From Paracoccaceae bacterium (GTDB taxonomy: Bacteria; Pseudomonadota; Alphaproteobacteria; Rhodobacterales; Rhodobacteraceae): DNA of 42,402 nt. The stretch spans positions 1 to 42,402 of the forward strand of contig JAKITE010000009.1 of assembly GCA_021648225.1 (NCBI GenBank), written 5' to 3'. Below are positions 1 to 8,519 of the stretch, piece by piece (position 1 is the first letter of the stretch; each line of letters begins with the position of its first letter). The position numbers were made by a program, and so were the translations under genes. Under the pieces are notes generated by a model. The model did not search any database and was not told where the DNA came from. It worked only from the letters and a program-made list of their open reading frames with translations.

Positions 1-736
1 CATGAAACGGGACTACTTTGCCGTTTTTGCCATAACGCCCGGTGCGCGCACCAAGCACCAGCGCGCCGGCCAAGGCAGCCCAGCCGCCCACGGAATGCAC
101 CACGGTAGAACCGGCAAAATCAAGAAAGCCGAGCTGGCTATCCAGAAAGCCGCCGCCCCATTTCCAGCTGGCCTGAATCGGATAGATCAAGCCGGTCAGA
201 ATGATCACAAATATGAGAAACGGCCATAGCTTAATGCGTTCGGCCAAAGCCCCCGAAACGATCGAGGCGGTCGCGGCTGCAAACATCAACTGAAAGAAAA
301 AATCCGAACCGGTCGAGGCATAAGCAAGATCATCCACCGTATCGACACCCGCGCCGACAACCTCCATTACCGCCACGCCAAAAGCACCGATAAAGCCGCC
401 GGTTTCATCAGAACCAATGGTCCAATTGCCCAGCGGATACATCAGATTATAGCCCAGCAGGTAATATACGATGCCCGCCAGCGAAAACAGCGCCATGTTT
501 TTGGTCAGCTGCATGGTGACGTTTTTTGAGCGCACCAAACCGGCCTCAAGCATGGTAAACCCTGCCGCCATCCAGAACACCAGAAAGCCGCCGATCAGGA
601 ATAGCAGCGAGTTAAAGATAAACTGGGTATGCACAGCGGCTTCTTGCGAAGCTGCTTCCTGCGCCAGTGCGGGGGCTGCGATGGCGCTTGCCATAATCCC
701 CGTGGTGATAATTTTGGTAAATTTGGTCATTTTCAT
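1..736 (-). CDS. amtB: Ammonium transporter AmtB, 3' part cut by the window edge
   Basis: Inner-membrane channel for ammonium, here represented by the first 245 residues; the remainder lies outside the window. The N-terminus MKMTKFTKIITTG is followed by a hydrophobic, Ala-rich export signal ending near PALAQ, then membrane helices typical of the Amt family (GGFLVFWMAAGFTMLEAG). Further on are the conserved DFAGSTVVHSVGGWAAL and a LGARTGRYGK loop. The start at 736 was chosen because it precedes the signal peptide; a second ATG lies two codons in. It follows glnK after 32 bases on the same strand, the classic glnK-amtB arrangement in which the PII protein plugs the channel when nitrogen is plentiful. 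Family assignment is secure; the end of the gene cannot be seen. Confidence 0.95.
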   Translation of the reverse strand, partial: MKMTKFTKIITTGIMASAIAAPALAQEAASQEAAVHTQFIFNSLLFLIGGFLVFWMAAGFTMLEAGLVRSKNVTMQLTKNMALFSLAGIVYYLLGYNLMYPLGNWTIGSDETGGFIGAFGVAVMEVVGAGVDTVDDLAYASTGSDFFFQLMFAAATASIVSGALAERIKLWPFLIFVIILTGLIYPIQASWKWGGGFLDSQLGFLDFAGSTVVHSVGGWAALAGALVLGARTGRYGKNGKVVPFH

Positions 737-768
737 GTCTCTCGTAGGTTTGATTTCGGGCTTGGAAA

Positions 769-1107
769 TTAAAGCGCTTCGTCGCCGGTTTCGCCGGTGC
801 GGACCCGCAGGGCGGTTTCGACATCCAGCGTGAATACTTTGCCATCACCGATTGATCCGGTTTTGGCGGCAGCGGCCAGGGTTTCGACCACCTGTTCAGC
901 CAGATCATCTGCCACGACCATTTCCAGTTTGATTTTCGGGATAAAATTCACGACATATTCAGCGCCACGATAAATTTCTGTATGGCCCGCTTGGCGGCCA
1001 TAACCCTTGATTTCCGAGACCATAAGCCCCTGCACCCCGATGCCTGTCAGTGCCTCGCGCACCTCTTCCAGCTTGAAAGGTTTGATTGCTGCAATAATAA
1101 GTTTCAT
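769..1107 (-). CDS. glnK: Nitrogen regulatory protein P-II (GlnK/GlnB type)
   Basis: A 112-residue PII signalling protein that reads 2-oxoglutarate, ATP/ADP and glutamine status. The start MKLIIAAIKPFKLEEVREAL is the family N-terminus, and the T-loop contains Tyr51 in RGAEYVVNF, the residue uridylylated by GlnD in this family. The C-terminal VETALRVRTGETGDEAL is also family-typical, and the length is standard. The open frame extends upstream of 1107, but the chosen ATG matches the family start. It is the first gene of the glnK-amtB pair, so the partner is probably the AmtB channel, which favours GlnK over GlnB. The 228 bases to the divergent PBP gene must hold its promoter; I see no convincing sigma-54 element there. 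Confidence 0.95.
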   Translation of the reverse strand: MKLIIAAIKPFKLEEVREALTGIGVQGLMVSEIKGYGRQAGHTEIYRGAEYVVNFIPKIKLEMVVADDLAEQVVETLAAAAKTGSIGDGKVFTLDVETALRVRTGETGDEAL

Positions 1108-1335
1108 AACGTCCCCGTGTTTTGCGATAACCGGGGTCAGGTTTTGCCGCTTGGCAGCCGGTTGACCAGCAAAATGATCCAAAAAAGGTCGGAGTGTCGC
1201 AGTGGTTTGCCTAAAAACTATACACCTTGCAATCAATGCCTATATATTAAGCAAAGCATAAACCCGCTTATGCCGATTTCGCCCCTCTACAAACCGCGCG
1301 GGATTCGGTATTCTTGGGAAAAAACGAGCAGTATC

Positions 1336-3486
1336 ATGGCCAGTAAAAAAACTCCGCCCTTAAAGGGAGAGCGCCGCACCAGAGCGGCACCAGCAAAAAA
1401 GAAACCCGCCAAGCGCAAGCCGGCGGCAAAACGCGCCCCTGCGAAACGCAAAAAACCGGCGGTCAAGCGCGGGTTGTTATCGCGGTTGTTCCGCTGGGTG
1501 TTTCGCACGATATTCCGCAGCCTTTGGTGGGTTGGCATTCGCAGCGCCATCCTTGGCACGGTCGCTTTGGCGGCCTGGGTCGGGTTTTATTATATGCAAC
1601 TGCCGCCCATGGAAAAACAGCTGGATGCCCGCGCCCGGGGTTCGGTGCAACTGATGGACCGTTACGGCGAGATTTTTGCATGGCGTGGCGAGCAGTTTGA
1701 CGGGTCTTTGCGCTCGGAAACCATTTCGCCGCATTTACGCAACGCTGTGATTGCCACCGAGGATAAACGGTTTTATTCCCATTTTGGCATCAGCCCGCGC
1801 GGCGTGGCATCGGCCATTCGCATTAATCTGCGCGAAGGGCGTGGACCATTACAAGGCCATGGCGGCTCTACCATCACCCAACAGGTGGCCAAATTACTGT
1901 GTCTCGGGGTGCCTTATGAAATATCCTCCGGCATGACCGTGGCTGAATACGAGGCTGATTGCCGACGCGGATCATTATATCGCAAAGCCAAAGAGGCCGT
2001 ATATGCATTGGCACTGGAGGCCAAATATTCCAAAGACGACATTCTGACCATATACCTGAACCGCGCCTTTCTGGGCTCGGGCGCTTATGGATTCGAAGCC
2101 GCCGCCCAACGCTATTTTGGCAAATCGGCGGTTGATCTGGTGCCAGCGGAATCAGCAATGCTGGCCGGGTTATTAACCGCACCCACCCGATATGCGCCCA
2201 CCAACAGCCTTGAACGATCGCAAGACCGTGCATCATTGGTTTTGAGGTTAATGGAGGAACAAGACTATATAACCGAAATCGAAGCCCAGATTGCTCGCGC
2301 CCAACCTGCCACCCTTTCCAGCTCGGCCCGGGTGCTGACCGGCGAGGATTTTGCCGATTGGGTGATGAACATGAACGGTGATCCGGTGTTGCAGGCCTTT
2401 ACCCGCGATACATCCGAGGATGTGCAAATATTAACCACCTTTGACCCTGCGATTCAGGCCGCCGCCGAAGAAGCATTGGCGCAGGTATTTGAAAACAGCG
2501 TCAGCGAAGGGTCAAACGCCCAGGCCGCGATTGTGGTTTTATCCGCCGATGGCGCGGTGCGTGCCATTGTTGGCGGGCGCGATATTATCGGCGACTATTT
2601 TAACCGTGCAACGCAGGCCCAGCGCCAGACAGGATCGGCCTTTAAGCCTTTTGTCTATGCCGCAGCGCTAGAGGCCGGATTCAGCCCCAATAATATTGTC
2701 GAAGATGCCCCCCTGACGATCGGAATTGCCGGTCAGCCCGATTATAGCCCACGCAATTACAACAAGGAATATCTGGGCCTGATGACCATGTCACAGGCCA
2801 TGGCCCGTTCGATCAATACCATTGCGGTGCGATTATCCGAGGAAATCGGCCGTGAAAAAGTCCGGGCCATGGCGATGGATTTTGGCATTGAATCCGAACT
2901 GGCCACCGGCCCTTCACTGGCGCTGGGCGTATCCGAGGCCAACCTGCTGGAAATGACTGGCGCATATGCAGGGTTTCTAAATGGCGGCCGTTTGACCAAA
3001 CCCTTTGGCATGCTTGATCTGCGGCTGCTTGATGGCTCTCGGCCCTTGCCGGTTTCCAGCCGCACCAATGGCCGTATGGTGCTAAGCCAGCGCGCCGCCG
3101 GATATCTGGTTTATATGCTTAACCAAGTGGTCGAAACCGGATCAGGGGTGCGGGCGCAGATGGATGGCTGGCAAATCGGCGGTAAAACCGGCACCACCCA
3201 AGGCGCAAAAGACGCATGGTTTATCGGGTTTACGGCTGATTATGTTACCGGCGTCTGGATGGGATATGACGATAACACCCCCCTTACCGGTGTTACCGGA
3301 TCGGGCCTGCCAACCGAAATCTGGCGCGAGGTGATGGTGCGGATCCATGCGGACCGCACCCCGCGCCCCTTGCCGATGATCATCCCGCCCGAACCGCGCC
3401 CGATTGAACAGGTGGATACCCCGATGGAACAGGAACGTCGAAGCCAGAGCATTCTGGACCTGTTGTTTAACGGGCCGTCAAATTAG
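1336..3486 (+). CDS. Class A penicillin-binding protein (bifunctional transglycosylase/transpeptidase)
   Basis: A 717-residue enzyme that polymerises glycan strands and cross-links peptidoglycan. Residues 1-60 are a very basic Lys/Arg/Pro/Ala-rich cytoplasmic tail, followed by one membrane anchor (about 62-88). The glycosyltransferase domain shows TEDKRFYSHFG with catalytic Glu142 and GGSTITQQ (176-183). The transpeptidase domain has all three motifs: SAFK at Ser434, SIN at 492 and KTGTT at 617. The frame is open well upstream of 1336, but the chosen ATG directly precedes the basic tail, and the upstream reading runs through the glnK promoter region. It is convergent with mlaC: the two stop codons overlap within TTAG at 3483-3486. 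Whether it is closer to PBP1A or PBP1C I cannot say. Confidence 0.95.
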   Translation: MASKKTPPLKGERRTRAAPAKKKPAKRKPAAKRAPAKRKKPAVKRGLLSRLFRWVFRTIFRSLWWVGIRSAILGTVALAAWVGFYYMQLPPMEKQLDARARGSVQLMDRYGEIFAWRGEQFDGSLRSETISPHLRNAVIATEDKRFYSHFGISPRGVASAIRINLREGRGPLQGHGGSTITQQVAKLLCLGVPYEISSGMTVAEYEADCRRGSLYRKAKEAVYALALEAKYSKDDILTIYLNRAFLGSGAYGFEAAAQRYFGKSAVDLVPAESAMLAGLLTAPTRYAPTNSLERSQDRASLVLRLMEEQDYITEIEAQIARAQPATLSSSARVLTGEDFADWVMNMNGDPVLQAFTRDTSEDVQILTTFDPAIQAAAEEALAQVFENSVSEGSNAQAAIVVLSADGAVRAIVGGRDIIGDYFNRATQAQRQTGSAFKPFVYAAALEAGFSPNNIVEDAPLTIGIAGQPDYSPRNYNKEYLGLMTMSQAMARSINTIAVRLSEEIGREKVRAMAMDFGIESELATGPSLALGVSEANLLEMTGAYAGFLNGGRLTKPFGMLDLRLLDGSRPLPVSSRTNGRMVLSQRAAGYLVYMLNQVVETGSGVRAQMDGWQIGGKTGTTQGAKDAWFIGFTADYVTGVWMGYDDNTPLTGVTGSGLPTEIWREVMVRIHADRTPRPLPMIIPPEPRPIEQVDTPMEQERRSQSILDLLFNGPSN

Positions 3487-4076
3487 CCGCGTAAATCGGC
3501 GATCAACCTGTCAACATTGCCGCGATGGCTGGCAAGGCGCGCGCGGATTTCTTCGCGCTCGGAGGATATAAGCGAAATGCCCTCGATGATCATATCCAGC
3601 ATTTGCGTTTTGCCGGAGCCATCGGAAACCTGCCAATCCAGATCAAACGGAGATTGGCCAATACGCGCCACGCTGGAATACACCAATATCCCCTTGCGCC
3701 CCGCATTCGCCGAGCGGGTAATGGTAATGCTGGCCCCGCGATAGGCCGCAAAACGCTGCCCGTATTTATCAGACAGATAATCGGTAAAAGCCTCAATAAA
3801 AGCGGTTTTCTGGGCCGAAGAAATCCCCCGCCACGGCGCGCCAAGCACCAGCCGTGCAATGGTCGGAAAATCGGCATAAGACGCAAAAACCACCCGGAAC
3901 CGCCGCAGAATTTCAGCGTCGGATGCATTGGAATTGATGGTTTCCAGAAAATCATCAATGATGTTTTGCACAAACCGCCTTGCTTGGGGTTCGGTCAGGG
4001 CAAATGCGGGCATAGGCACTGTCAGCGCGGCTGCGCCAAGCAGCAGGGTGCGGCGGTTGACTTTATTCAAAGGCAT
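3483..4076 (-). CDS. mlaC: Phospholipid-binding protein MlaC (Ttg2D family)
   Basis: Predicted periplasmic lipid carrier of about 197 residues, shuttling phospholipid between the outer-membrane MlaA complex and the inner-membrane Mla ABC transporter. The N-terminus VNRRTLLLGAAALTVP has two arginines before a hydrophobic stretch ending at PAFA, so Tat export is possible. The mature part carries family features: RFRVVFASYADFPTIARLVLG, a WRG segment and SDKYGQRFAAYRG. The start at 4076 gives a complete signal peptide; the longer frame runs through mlaA. The first codons overlap the 3' end of mlaA by 14 bases, so the two are probably translationally coupled. mlaF, mlaE, mlaD and mlaB are not in the window. 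Confidence 0.88.
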   Translation of the reverse strand: MPLNKVNRRTLLLGAAALTVPMPAFALTEPQARRFVQNIIDDFLETINSNASDAEILRRFRVVFASYADFPTIARLVLGAPWRGISSAQKTAFIEAFTDYLSDKYGQRFAAYRGASITITRSANAGRKGILVYSSVARIGQSPFDLDWQVSDGSGKTQMLDMIIEGISLISSEREEIRARLASHRGNVDRLIADLRG

Positions 4077-4809
4077 AAGGGTCCTCCAGATCATCAATGG
4101 TTGTTTCGCCTGCCAAGGCATGGCGTTTGTTTTGCAAATACGAAAGCCGTTGCGCGGCATAGCTATCGGCTGATTCGTAAAGCAATACCTGTAGCAGGTC
4201 ATTATATTCATACCGCTTGCCAAGCAGATTAAGCACGCGTGCGGTAAACAGATACGATGCCTGTTCATCCGTAAGCGCGTATTTCAGCGGATCAATGCCA
4301 AAATCAACCATCATACCGATGGTATCGCGCACCGTGCTGGGGCCAAGCAGCGGCAATTCGATATAGGCACCTTCGCCAACCCCCCAAGCCGCCAGAGTTT
4401 CGCCAAAATCGGTCGGTTCGTCAAAAACCCCGATTTCGGCAGCAGGGTCAAACATACCGGCAAGACCAATGGTTGAATTCAGCACAAACCGAACAATCGT
4501 GTTACCGGCCGCATCGCCATCGCCTTGTAAAACATGGTTAACAAAGGCGTTGGGCTGGCCAAGATTGGTCAGGGTATTGCCCAGCATATACCGGAATTCC
4601 TCGGGGATGACCGCGCCGTAAATATTTGACAATGGTGCCAGCAAGGCTTGGTCAACGGCTTTGTTGAAATCATGAACCTGACGGTTTGTGGCCTCATACG
4701 GATCATAAACAGGGTCTGCTTGTGCAGACGGGTTTGTATTGCAAGCCGCCAAAACCCCTGCCAGCAAAAACAACGGCAGTCGAATGGATATATTAAATAG
4801 TCTGTTCAC
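4063..4809 (-). CDS. mlaA: Outer-membrane lipoprotein MlaA (VacJ)
   Basis: A 248-residue lipoprotein that removes misplaced phospholipid from the outer leaflet of the outer membrane. The signal peptide ends in a lipobox, LAGVLAAC, giving a lipidated Cys23. Conserved VacJ segments follow: DPYEATNRQVHDFNKAVDQA, NLGQPNAFVNHVLQGD, and FGETLAAWGVGEGAYIELP with the GPSTVRD loop. It is the first gene of a two-gene minus-strand operon with mlaC, overlapping it by 14 bases. This is the usual functional pair, since MlaA hands lipids to MlaC. The 124 bases upstream are AT-rich and separate it from the divergent secretion ATPase, so both promoters should lie there. Confidence 0.93.
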   Translation of the reverse strand: MNRLFNISIRLPLFLLAGVLAACNTNPSAQADPVYDPYEATNRQVHDFNKAVDQALLAPLSNIYGAVIPEEFRYMLGNTLTNLGQPNAFVNHVLQGDGDAAGNTIVRFVLNSTIGLAGMFDPAAEIGVFDEPTDFGETLAAWGVGEGAYIELPLLGPSTVRDTIGMMVDFGIDPLKYALTDEQASYLFTARVLNLLGKRYEYNDLLQVLLYESADSYAAQRLSYLQNKRHALAGETTIDDLEDPYAFE

Positions 4810-4933
4810 CTAATTAGCCTCGGGTTTAATGTATTAATCATATAGTTACGCGGATAATAAATATGTAGTGTCGCGCCCAATGTCGATATAGACCCTAAAG
4901 TAACAGACATGGTTAATATTGTCGAAAGCGAAA

Positions 4934-6676
4934 ATGATGGATCAGCAAAACATAGCCCGACAAGGCAAATCGGAAATGTCGGCGCTTTTGAAAAAATGGA
5001 CTTCCTCGATCCTTTCGATCGGGCTGTTCAGTGTGTTTGTTAACCTGCTGATGCTGACCGGCCCGCTGTTTATGTTGCAAATCTATGACAGGGTGCTGGG
5101 CAGTCGTTCGGTTGAAACGCTGGTGGCGCTGACCATTCTGGTGGCGTTGCTATATCTGATTATGGGCGTGCTGGATTATGCGCGCGGGCGCATTGCCGCG
5201 CGGCTGGGCGCGGGGTTTCAATCTGATCTGGATGCGCGGGTGTTTGATATTACCATGCGACAAGCCATCAGCGCGGATGCCCGATCCAAACCCGCCACCG
5301 GCTTGCAAGACCTTGATGCTATTCAACGCTTGCTTAGCTCTCCGGCACTTTTTTCGTTTTTTGATCTGCCATGGACCCCGATTTTTCTGGCGGCGATTTT
5401 CATTTTTCACCCGTTGCTGGGGATATTGGCGGTTTGTGGTGGTGCGCTGTTGATTATTATCACGCTGCTAAACCAATGGTTAACCCGCCAGCCGGTGGGC
5501 CGCGCTGCACATACCAGCGCACGGGCTGATAACACCGCTGAATCCCTGCGCGGCCAAGCCGAGGTCATTCGCGGGCTGGGCATGGGTGAAAAAGCCCTGA
5601 ACCGCTGGTATGCCAGCCGCTCCGATGCGCTGGATGCGCAAATTCTGGCCTCGGATCGCACCGGTGTTTTTACCACAATGTCCAAAACCCTGCGGTTCTT
5701 TTTGCAAAGCGCCATGCTGGCACTTGGCGCATGGCTGGTGTTGCAAAATGAATTAACTGCCGGTGCCATGATTGCCGGTTCCATTTTGCTGGGCCGCGCA
5801 TTGGCCCCTGTGGAACAGGCAATAGCCCAATGGGGGCTGGTGTTGCGGGCGCGTCAGGGTCGGAAAAATCTGGCAATGTTGCTGGGCAGCACCCCACCCG
5901 AGGCCCCGCGCACGGCGCTGCCACGGCCAAAGGCCTATCTGGAATTGTCACAGGTTACGGTTTTGCCGCCCGGCGAAAAAATTGCCACTTTGCGAATGAT
6001 TTCTTTTCGGGTTGAACCGGGGCAGGCTTTGGGGGTGATTGGCGAAAGCGCCTCGGGCAAATCCACCTTGGCGCGGGTGCTTACCGGCATTTGGCACCCG
6101 GTTTCGGGCAAGGTCCGGCTGGATGGTGCCGCATTGGATAATTATGACCAGAATAATCTGGGCCAGTATATCGGCTATTTACCCCAGGACGTGACCCTGT
6201 TTGAAGGCAGTATTGCCGAAAATATCGCACGGCTTGACCCGCAACCGGATGCCGAAGCGGTGATTTCTGCGGCCAAAAAAGCCGACGCCCATGAGATGAT
6301 TTTGAAACTTCCCGATGGGTATGACACCCAGATCAGCGCTGCTGGCGGCCGGCTTTCGGGCGGGCAGAAACAGCGCATCGGGCTGGCGCGCGCCATGTTT
6401 GGCGATCCGGTTCTGCTGGTGCTGGATGAACCCAATTCCAATCTGGACAGCCATGGTGGCGAGGCCCTGAATACGGCCATCCGCAGCATCAAAGCCGAGG
6501 GCGGCGCAGTGATTATTATGGCCCATCGCCCATCAGGCATTGCCGAATGTGATCTGGTTTTGCACCTTGATAACGGCATGGTCAAAGCCTTTGGTCCCCG
6601 CGACGAGGTGTTAAAAGGGCAGGTGCAGAATTACGCGCAAATCGTCGGTGGCCTTGGCACGAAAGACGCATCATGA
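4934..6676 (+). CDS. Type I secretion system ATPase/permease (PrtD family)
   Basis: Inner-membrane ABC exporter of a type I secretion system. The N-terminal membrane domain contains SVFVNLLMLTGPLFMLQIYD and RVLGSRSVETL, hallmarks of the PrtD/LapB-like group, with no C39 peptidase domain in front. The nucleotide-binding domain has Walker A GESASGKST near residue 370, the signature LSGGQKQR near 474, Walker B LLVLDEP and the switch His in MAHRPS. The start is uncertain: ATG 4934 is preceded by GAAAG, a TTG at 4919 would add five residues, and an ATG at 4976 is also possible. Its stop overlaps the HlyD-type adaptor as ATGA. No outer-membrane channel or RTX-like substrate is visible nearby. Confidence 0.92.
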   Translation: MMDQQNIARQGKSEMSALLKKWTSSILSIGLFSVFVNLLMLTGPLFMLQIYDRVLGSRSVETLVALTILVALLYLIMGVLDYARGRIAARLGAGFQSDLDARVFDITMRQAISADARSKPATGLQDLDAIQRLLSSPALFSFFDLPWTPIFLAAIFIFHPLLGILAVCGGALLIIITLLNQWLTRQPVGRAAHTSARADNTAESLRGQAEVIRGLGMGEKALNRWYASRSDALDAQILASDRTGVFTTMSKTLRFFLQSAMLALGAWLVLQNELTAGAMIAGSILLGRALAPVEQAIAQWGLVLRARQGRKNLAMLLGSTPPEAPRTALPRPKAYLELSQVTVLPPGEKIATLRMISFRVEPGQALGVIGESASGKSTLARVLTGIWHPVSGKVRLDGAALDNYDQNNLGQYIGYLPQDVTLFEGSIAENIARLDPQPDAEAVISAAKKADAHEMILKLPDGYDTQISAAGGRLSGGQKQRIGLARAMFGDPVLLVLDEPNSNLDSHGGEALNTAIRSIKAEGGAVIIMAHRPSGIAECDLVLHLDNGMVKAFGPRDEVLKGQVQNYAQIVGGLGTKDAS

Positions 6677-7968
6677 CCCAAAATAAATGGCGCACAAGAC
6701 GGTTTGTAACCCTTGGCATGCTGGCGATGCTGGGCCTGTTTGGCGGGCTTGGTTATTGGTCTGCCACCTCTCAAATCGCCGGTGCAATTGTCACCAGCGG
6801 CATGATTCAGGTCGAAAGCAACCGGCAGGTTGTGCAGCACCCCACCGGCGGCGTGGTTGGTGAAATTCTGGTGGTTGATGGCGATACGGTTAAGGCGGGC
6901 GATATACTGATCCGGTTTGACGATGTGCAAATCCGTTCGGAAATTGACATCATTGAGGGTCAGTTGTTTGAATTGATCGGCCGCCAAAGCCGGTTGAAAG
7001 CCGAACGGGATGCTTTAGATGAAATTACCTTTGATCAGGAGCTGATCATAGCCGCGAAAAACCCGAAATTTGCCGATATTATGCCCAGCCAGATCCGTCT
7101 GTTTACCGCCCGCCGCCTGACATTGGCCGAAGAACTGGCGCAAATGAACGAACGCATTGTCCAGATCGGAAACCAGATAGACGGCACCCAGGCACAATTA
7201 TCAGCCCAGCAGGAACAAATTGCCCTGATGCAAACAGAATTGGCCGACCAGCAAAGCCTGCTGGAAAAAGGCCTAGTGCAGGCGGGCAATGTTTCGGCCC
7301 TGCGCCGCGCCGTGGCGGATTTGATCGGCAATGCCGGTGCCATGCAAGCCACGATTGCCCAGAATCGCGGCCGTATTGCCGAGGCTGAAATAGAGATTTT
7401 ACGGCTGAAATCCCAAGCCAGCGAAGATGCGATCACTGCGCTGAATGACTTGCAATTCAGCGAAATTGAACTTCGCCAGCGGCGGCTTTCCTTAACCGAA
7501 ACCCTTGCGCGGCTGGATGTGCGCGCGCCGCGCTCGGGGGTGGTTCTGGGCATGCAGGTCCATGCGGAACGCTCGGTTGTGCAGGCCGCACAAGCCATTC
7601 TATATATCGTGCCGCAGGATTCGCCGCTGATTATCAGTGTGCAAATTCCCACCATCGACATCGACCAGATCTATGTCGGCCAAGAGGTATTTCTGCGCTT
7701 TCCGGCGTTTGATCAGCGCACAACCCCTGAAATCCTTGGCGTTGTGGTGAAAATCGCGCCGGATGTGGTGTTGAACGAACAAACCGGCCAAAGCTTTTAT
7801 GCCGCCGAGCTGCGCCCCGCCGAGGGTGAATTGGAAAAACTGGAGGGGCTGCAATTGCTGCCCGGCATGCCGGTTGAAAGCTTTATCAAAACCGATGATC
7901 GCACGCCGCTGGAATATTTGTTAAAACCCCTGACAGATTATTTCAACCGCGCTTTTCGCGAAAGTTAA
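6673..7968 (+). CDS. HlyD-family periplasmic adaptor of type I secretion
   Basis: A 431-residue membrane-fusion protein linking the ABC exporter to an outer-membrane channel. It has a short cytoplasmic N-terminus and one membrane segment (about residues 11-29). The lipoyl-like half motif VESNRQVVQHPTGGVVGEIL and VVDGDTVKAGDILIRFDD follows, then a long Gln/Glu-rich coiled-coil region (about 90-280). After that come the second lipoyl half, LDVRAPRSGVVLGMQVH, and a beta-barrel domain containing PQDSPLIISVQIPT. The ATG overlaps the stop of the preceding ATPase (ATGA at 6673-6676), so the pair is co-translated. A TolC partner is presumably encoded elsewhere. Confidence 0.93.
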   Translation: MTQNKWRTRRFVTLGMLAMLGLFGGLGYWSATSQIAGAIVTSGMIQVESNRQVVQHPTGGVVGEILVVDGDTVKAGDILIRFDDVQIRSEIDIIEGQLFELIGRQSRLKAERDALDEITFDQELIIAAKNPKFADIMPSQIRLFTARRLTLAEELAQMNERIVQIGNQIDGTQAQLSAQQEQIALMQTELADQQSLLEKGLVQAGNVSALRRAVADLIGNAGAMQATIAQNRGRIAEAEIEILRLKSQASEDAITALNDLQFSEIELRQRRLSLTETLARLDVRAPRSGVVLGMQVHAERSVVQAAQAILYIVPQDSPLIISVQIPTIDIDQIYVGQEVFLRFPAFDQRTTPEILGVVVKIAPDVVLNEQTGQSFYAAELRPAEGELEKLEGLQLLPGMPVESFIKTDDRTPLEYLLKPLTDYFNRAFRES

Positions 7969-8010
7969 AATATTTGTCATCAGGTCGGTTTTTGATGTTC
8001 CCCGTGGCAA

Positions 8011-8032
8011 TTTGGCGTTAGCCTCTGCCAAA
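8011..8032. promoter_or_regulatory. Inverted repeat upstream of the RidA-like gene
   Basis: TTTGGC at 8011-8016 and its exact complement GCCAAA at 8027-8032 are separated by 10 bases, ending 19 bases before the start codon of the RidA-like gene. The arrangement could be an operator half-site pair or a small hairpin near the ribosome site (AAAGGAAA at about 8040). No regulator is identifiable from the sequence, and a 6-base arm can occur by chance. Confidence 0.25.
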
Positions 8033-8051
8033 CTTTAGCAAAGGAAATCTT

Positions 8052-8519
8052 ATGTCCGGAAATATCGATACGCGCCTGAATGATCTTGGCATCACCCTGC
8101 CGGAAGCCCCCGCGCCTGCGGCCAATTATGTGCCTTTTGTGCGAACGGGAAATCTGGTTTATATCTCGGGGCAAATCTCGATCGGGGCTGATGGGCTGAT
8201 CCTTGGCAAACTGGGCGAAAACATGTCGGATGCTTCTGGTGTGGCTGCTGCACGGCGCTGTGGCATGGGGCTGTTGGCCCAGCTAAAAGCCGCCTGTGAT
8301 GGGGATCTTGACCGTGTGAAACGGGTGGTAAAACTAGGCGGGTTTGTCAATTGCACCCCTGATTATACCAACCATCCTGCCATCATCAACGGCTGTTCCG
8401 ACCTGATGGTCGAGGTATTCGGTGCCAAAATCGGCAGCCATGCCCGCGCTGCCGTTGGCACGGTTTCGCTGCCTTTGGGGGTTGCGGTCGAAGTTGAGGG
8501 TATTTTTGAAATTGCCTGA
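8052..8519 (+). CDS. RidA/YjgF/YER057c/UK114 family protein
   Basis: A 155-residue member of the RidA superfamily, whose best-known members hydrolyse reactive enamine/imine intermediates such as 2-aminoacrylate. It contains VPFVRTGNLVYISGQIS, a LGENMSDASGVAAARRCGMG helix and the C-terminal SHARAAVGTVSLPLGVAVEV, where HARAAVG holds the Arg position conserved in active members. It belongs to the longer subgroup (about 150 residues) often annotated as endoribonuclease-like, so the imine deaminase activity is inferred rather than certain. It has a good ribosome site, AAAGGAAA, eight bases before ATG. The next gene starts inside its last codons, so it heads a coupled run. Confidence 0.9.
   Translation: MSGNIDTRLNDLGITLPEAPAPAANYVPFVRTGNLVYISGQISIGADGLILGKLGENMSDASGVAAARRCGMGLLAQLKAACDGDLDRVKRVVKLGGFVNCTPDYTNHPAIINGCSDLMVEVFGAKIGSHARAAVGTVSLPLGVAVEVEGIFEIA

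Noticed and set aside
1108..1335. Sigma-54 or NtrC site ahead of glnK
   Set aside because: A GG...GC pair is present, but its spacing is eight rather than ten bases, and no clear NtrC dyad is visible.
3525..4232. Plus-strand frame opposite mlaC and mlaA
   Set aside because: Antisense to two recognised genes and without any domain.
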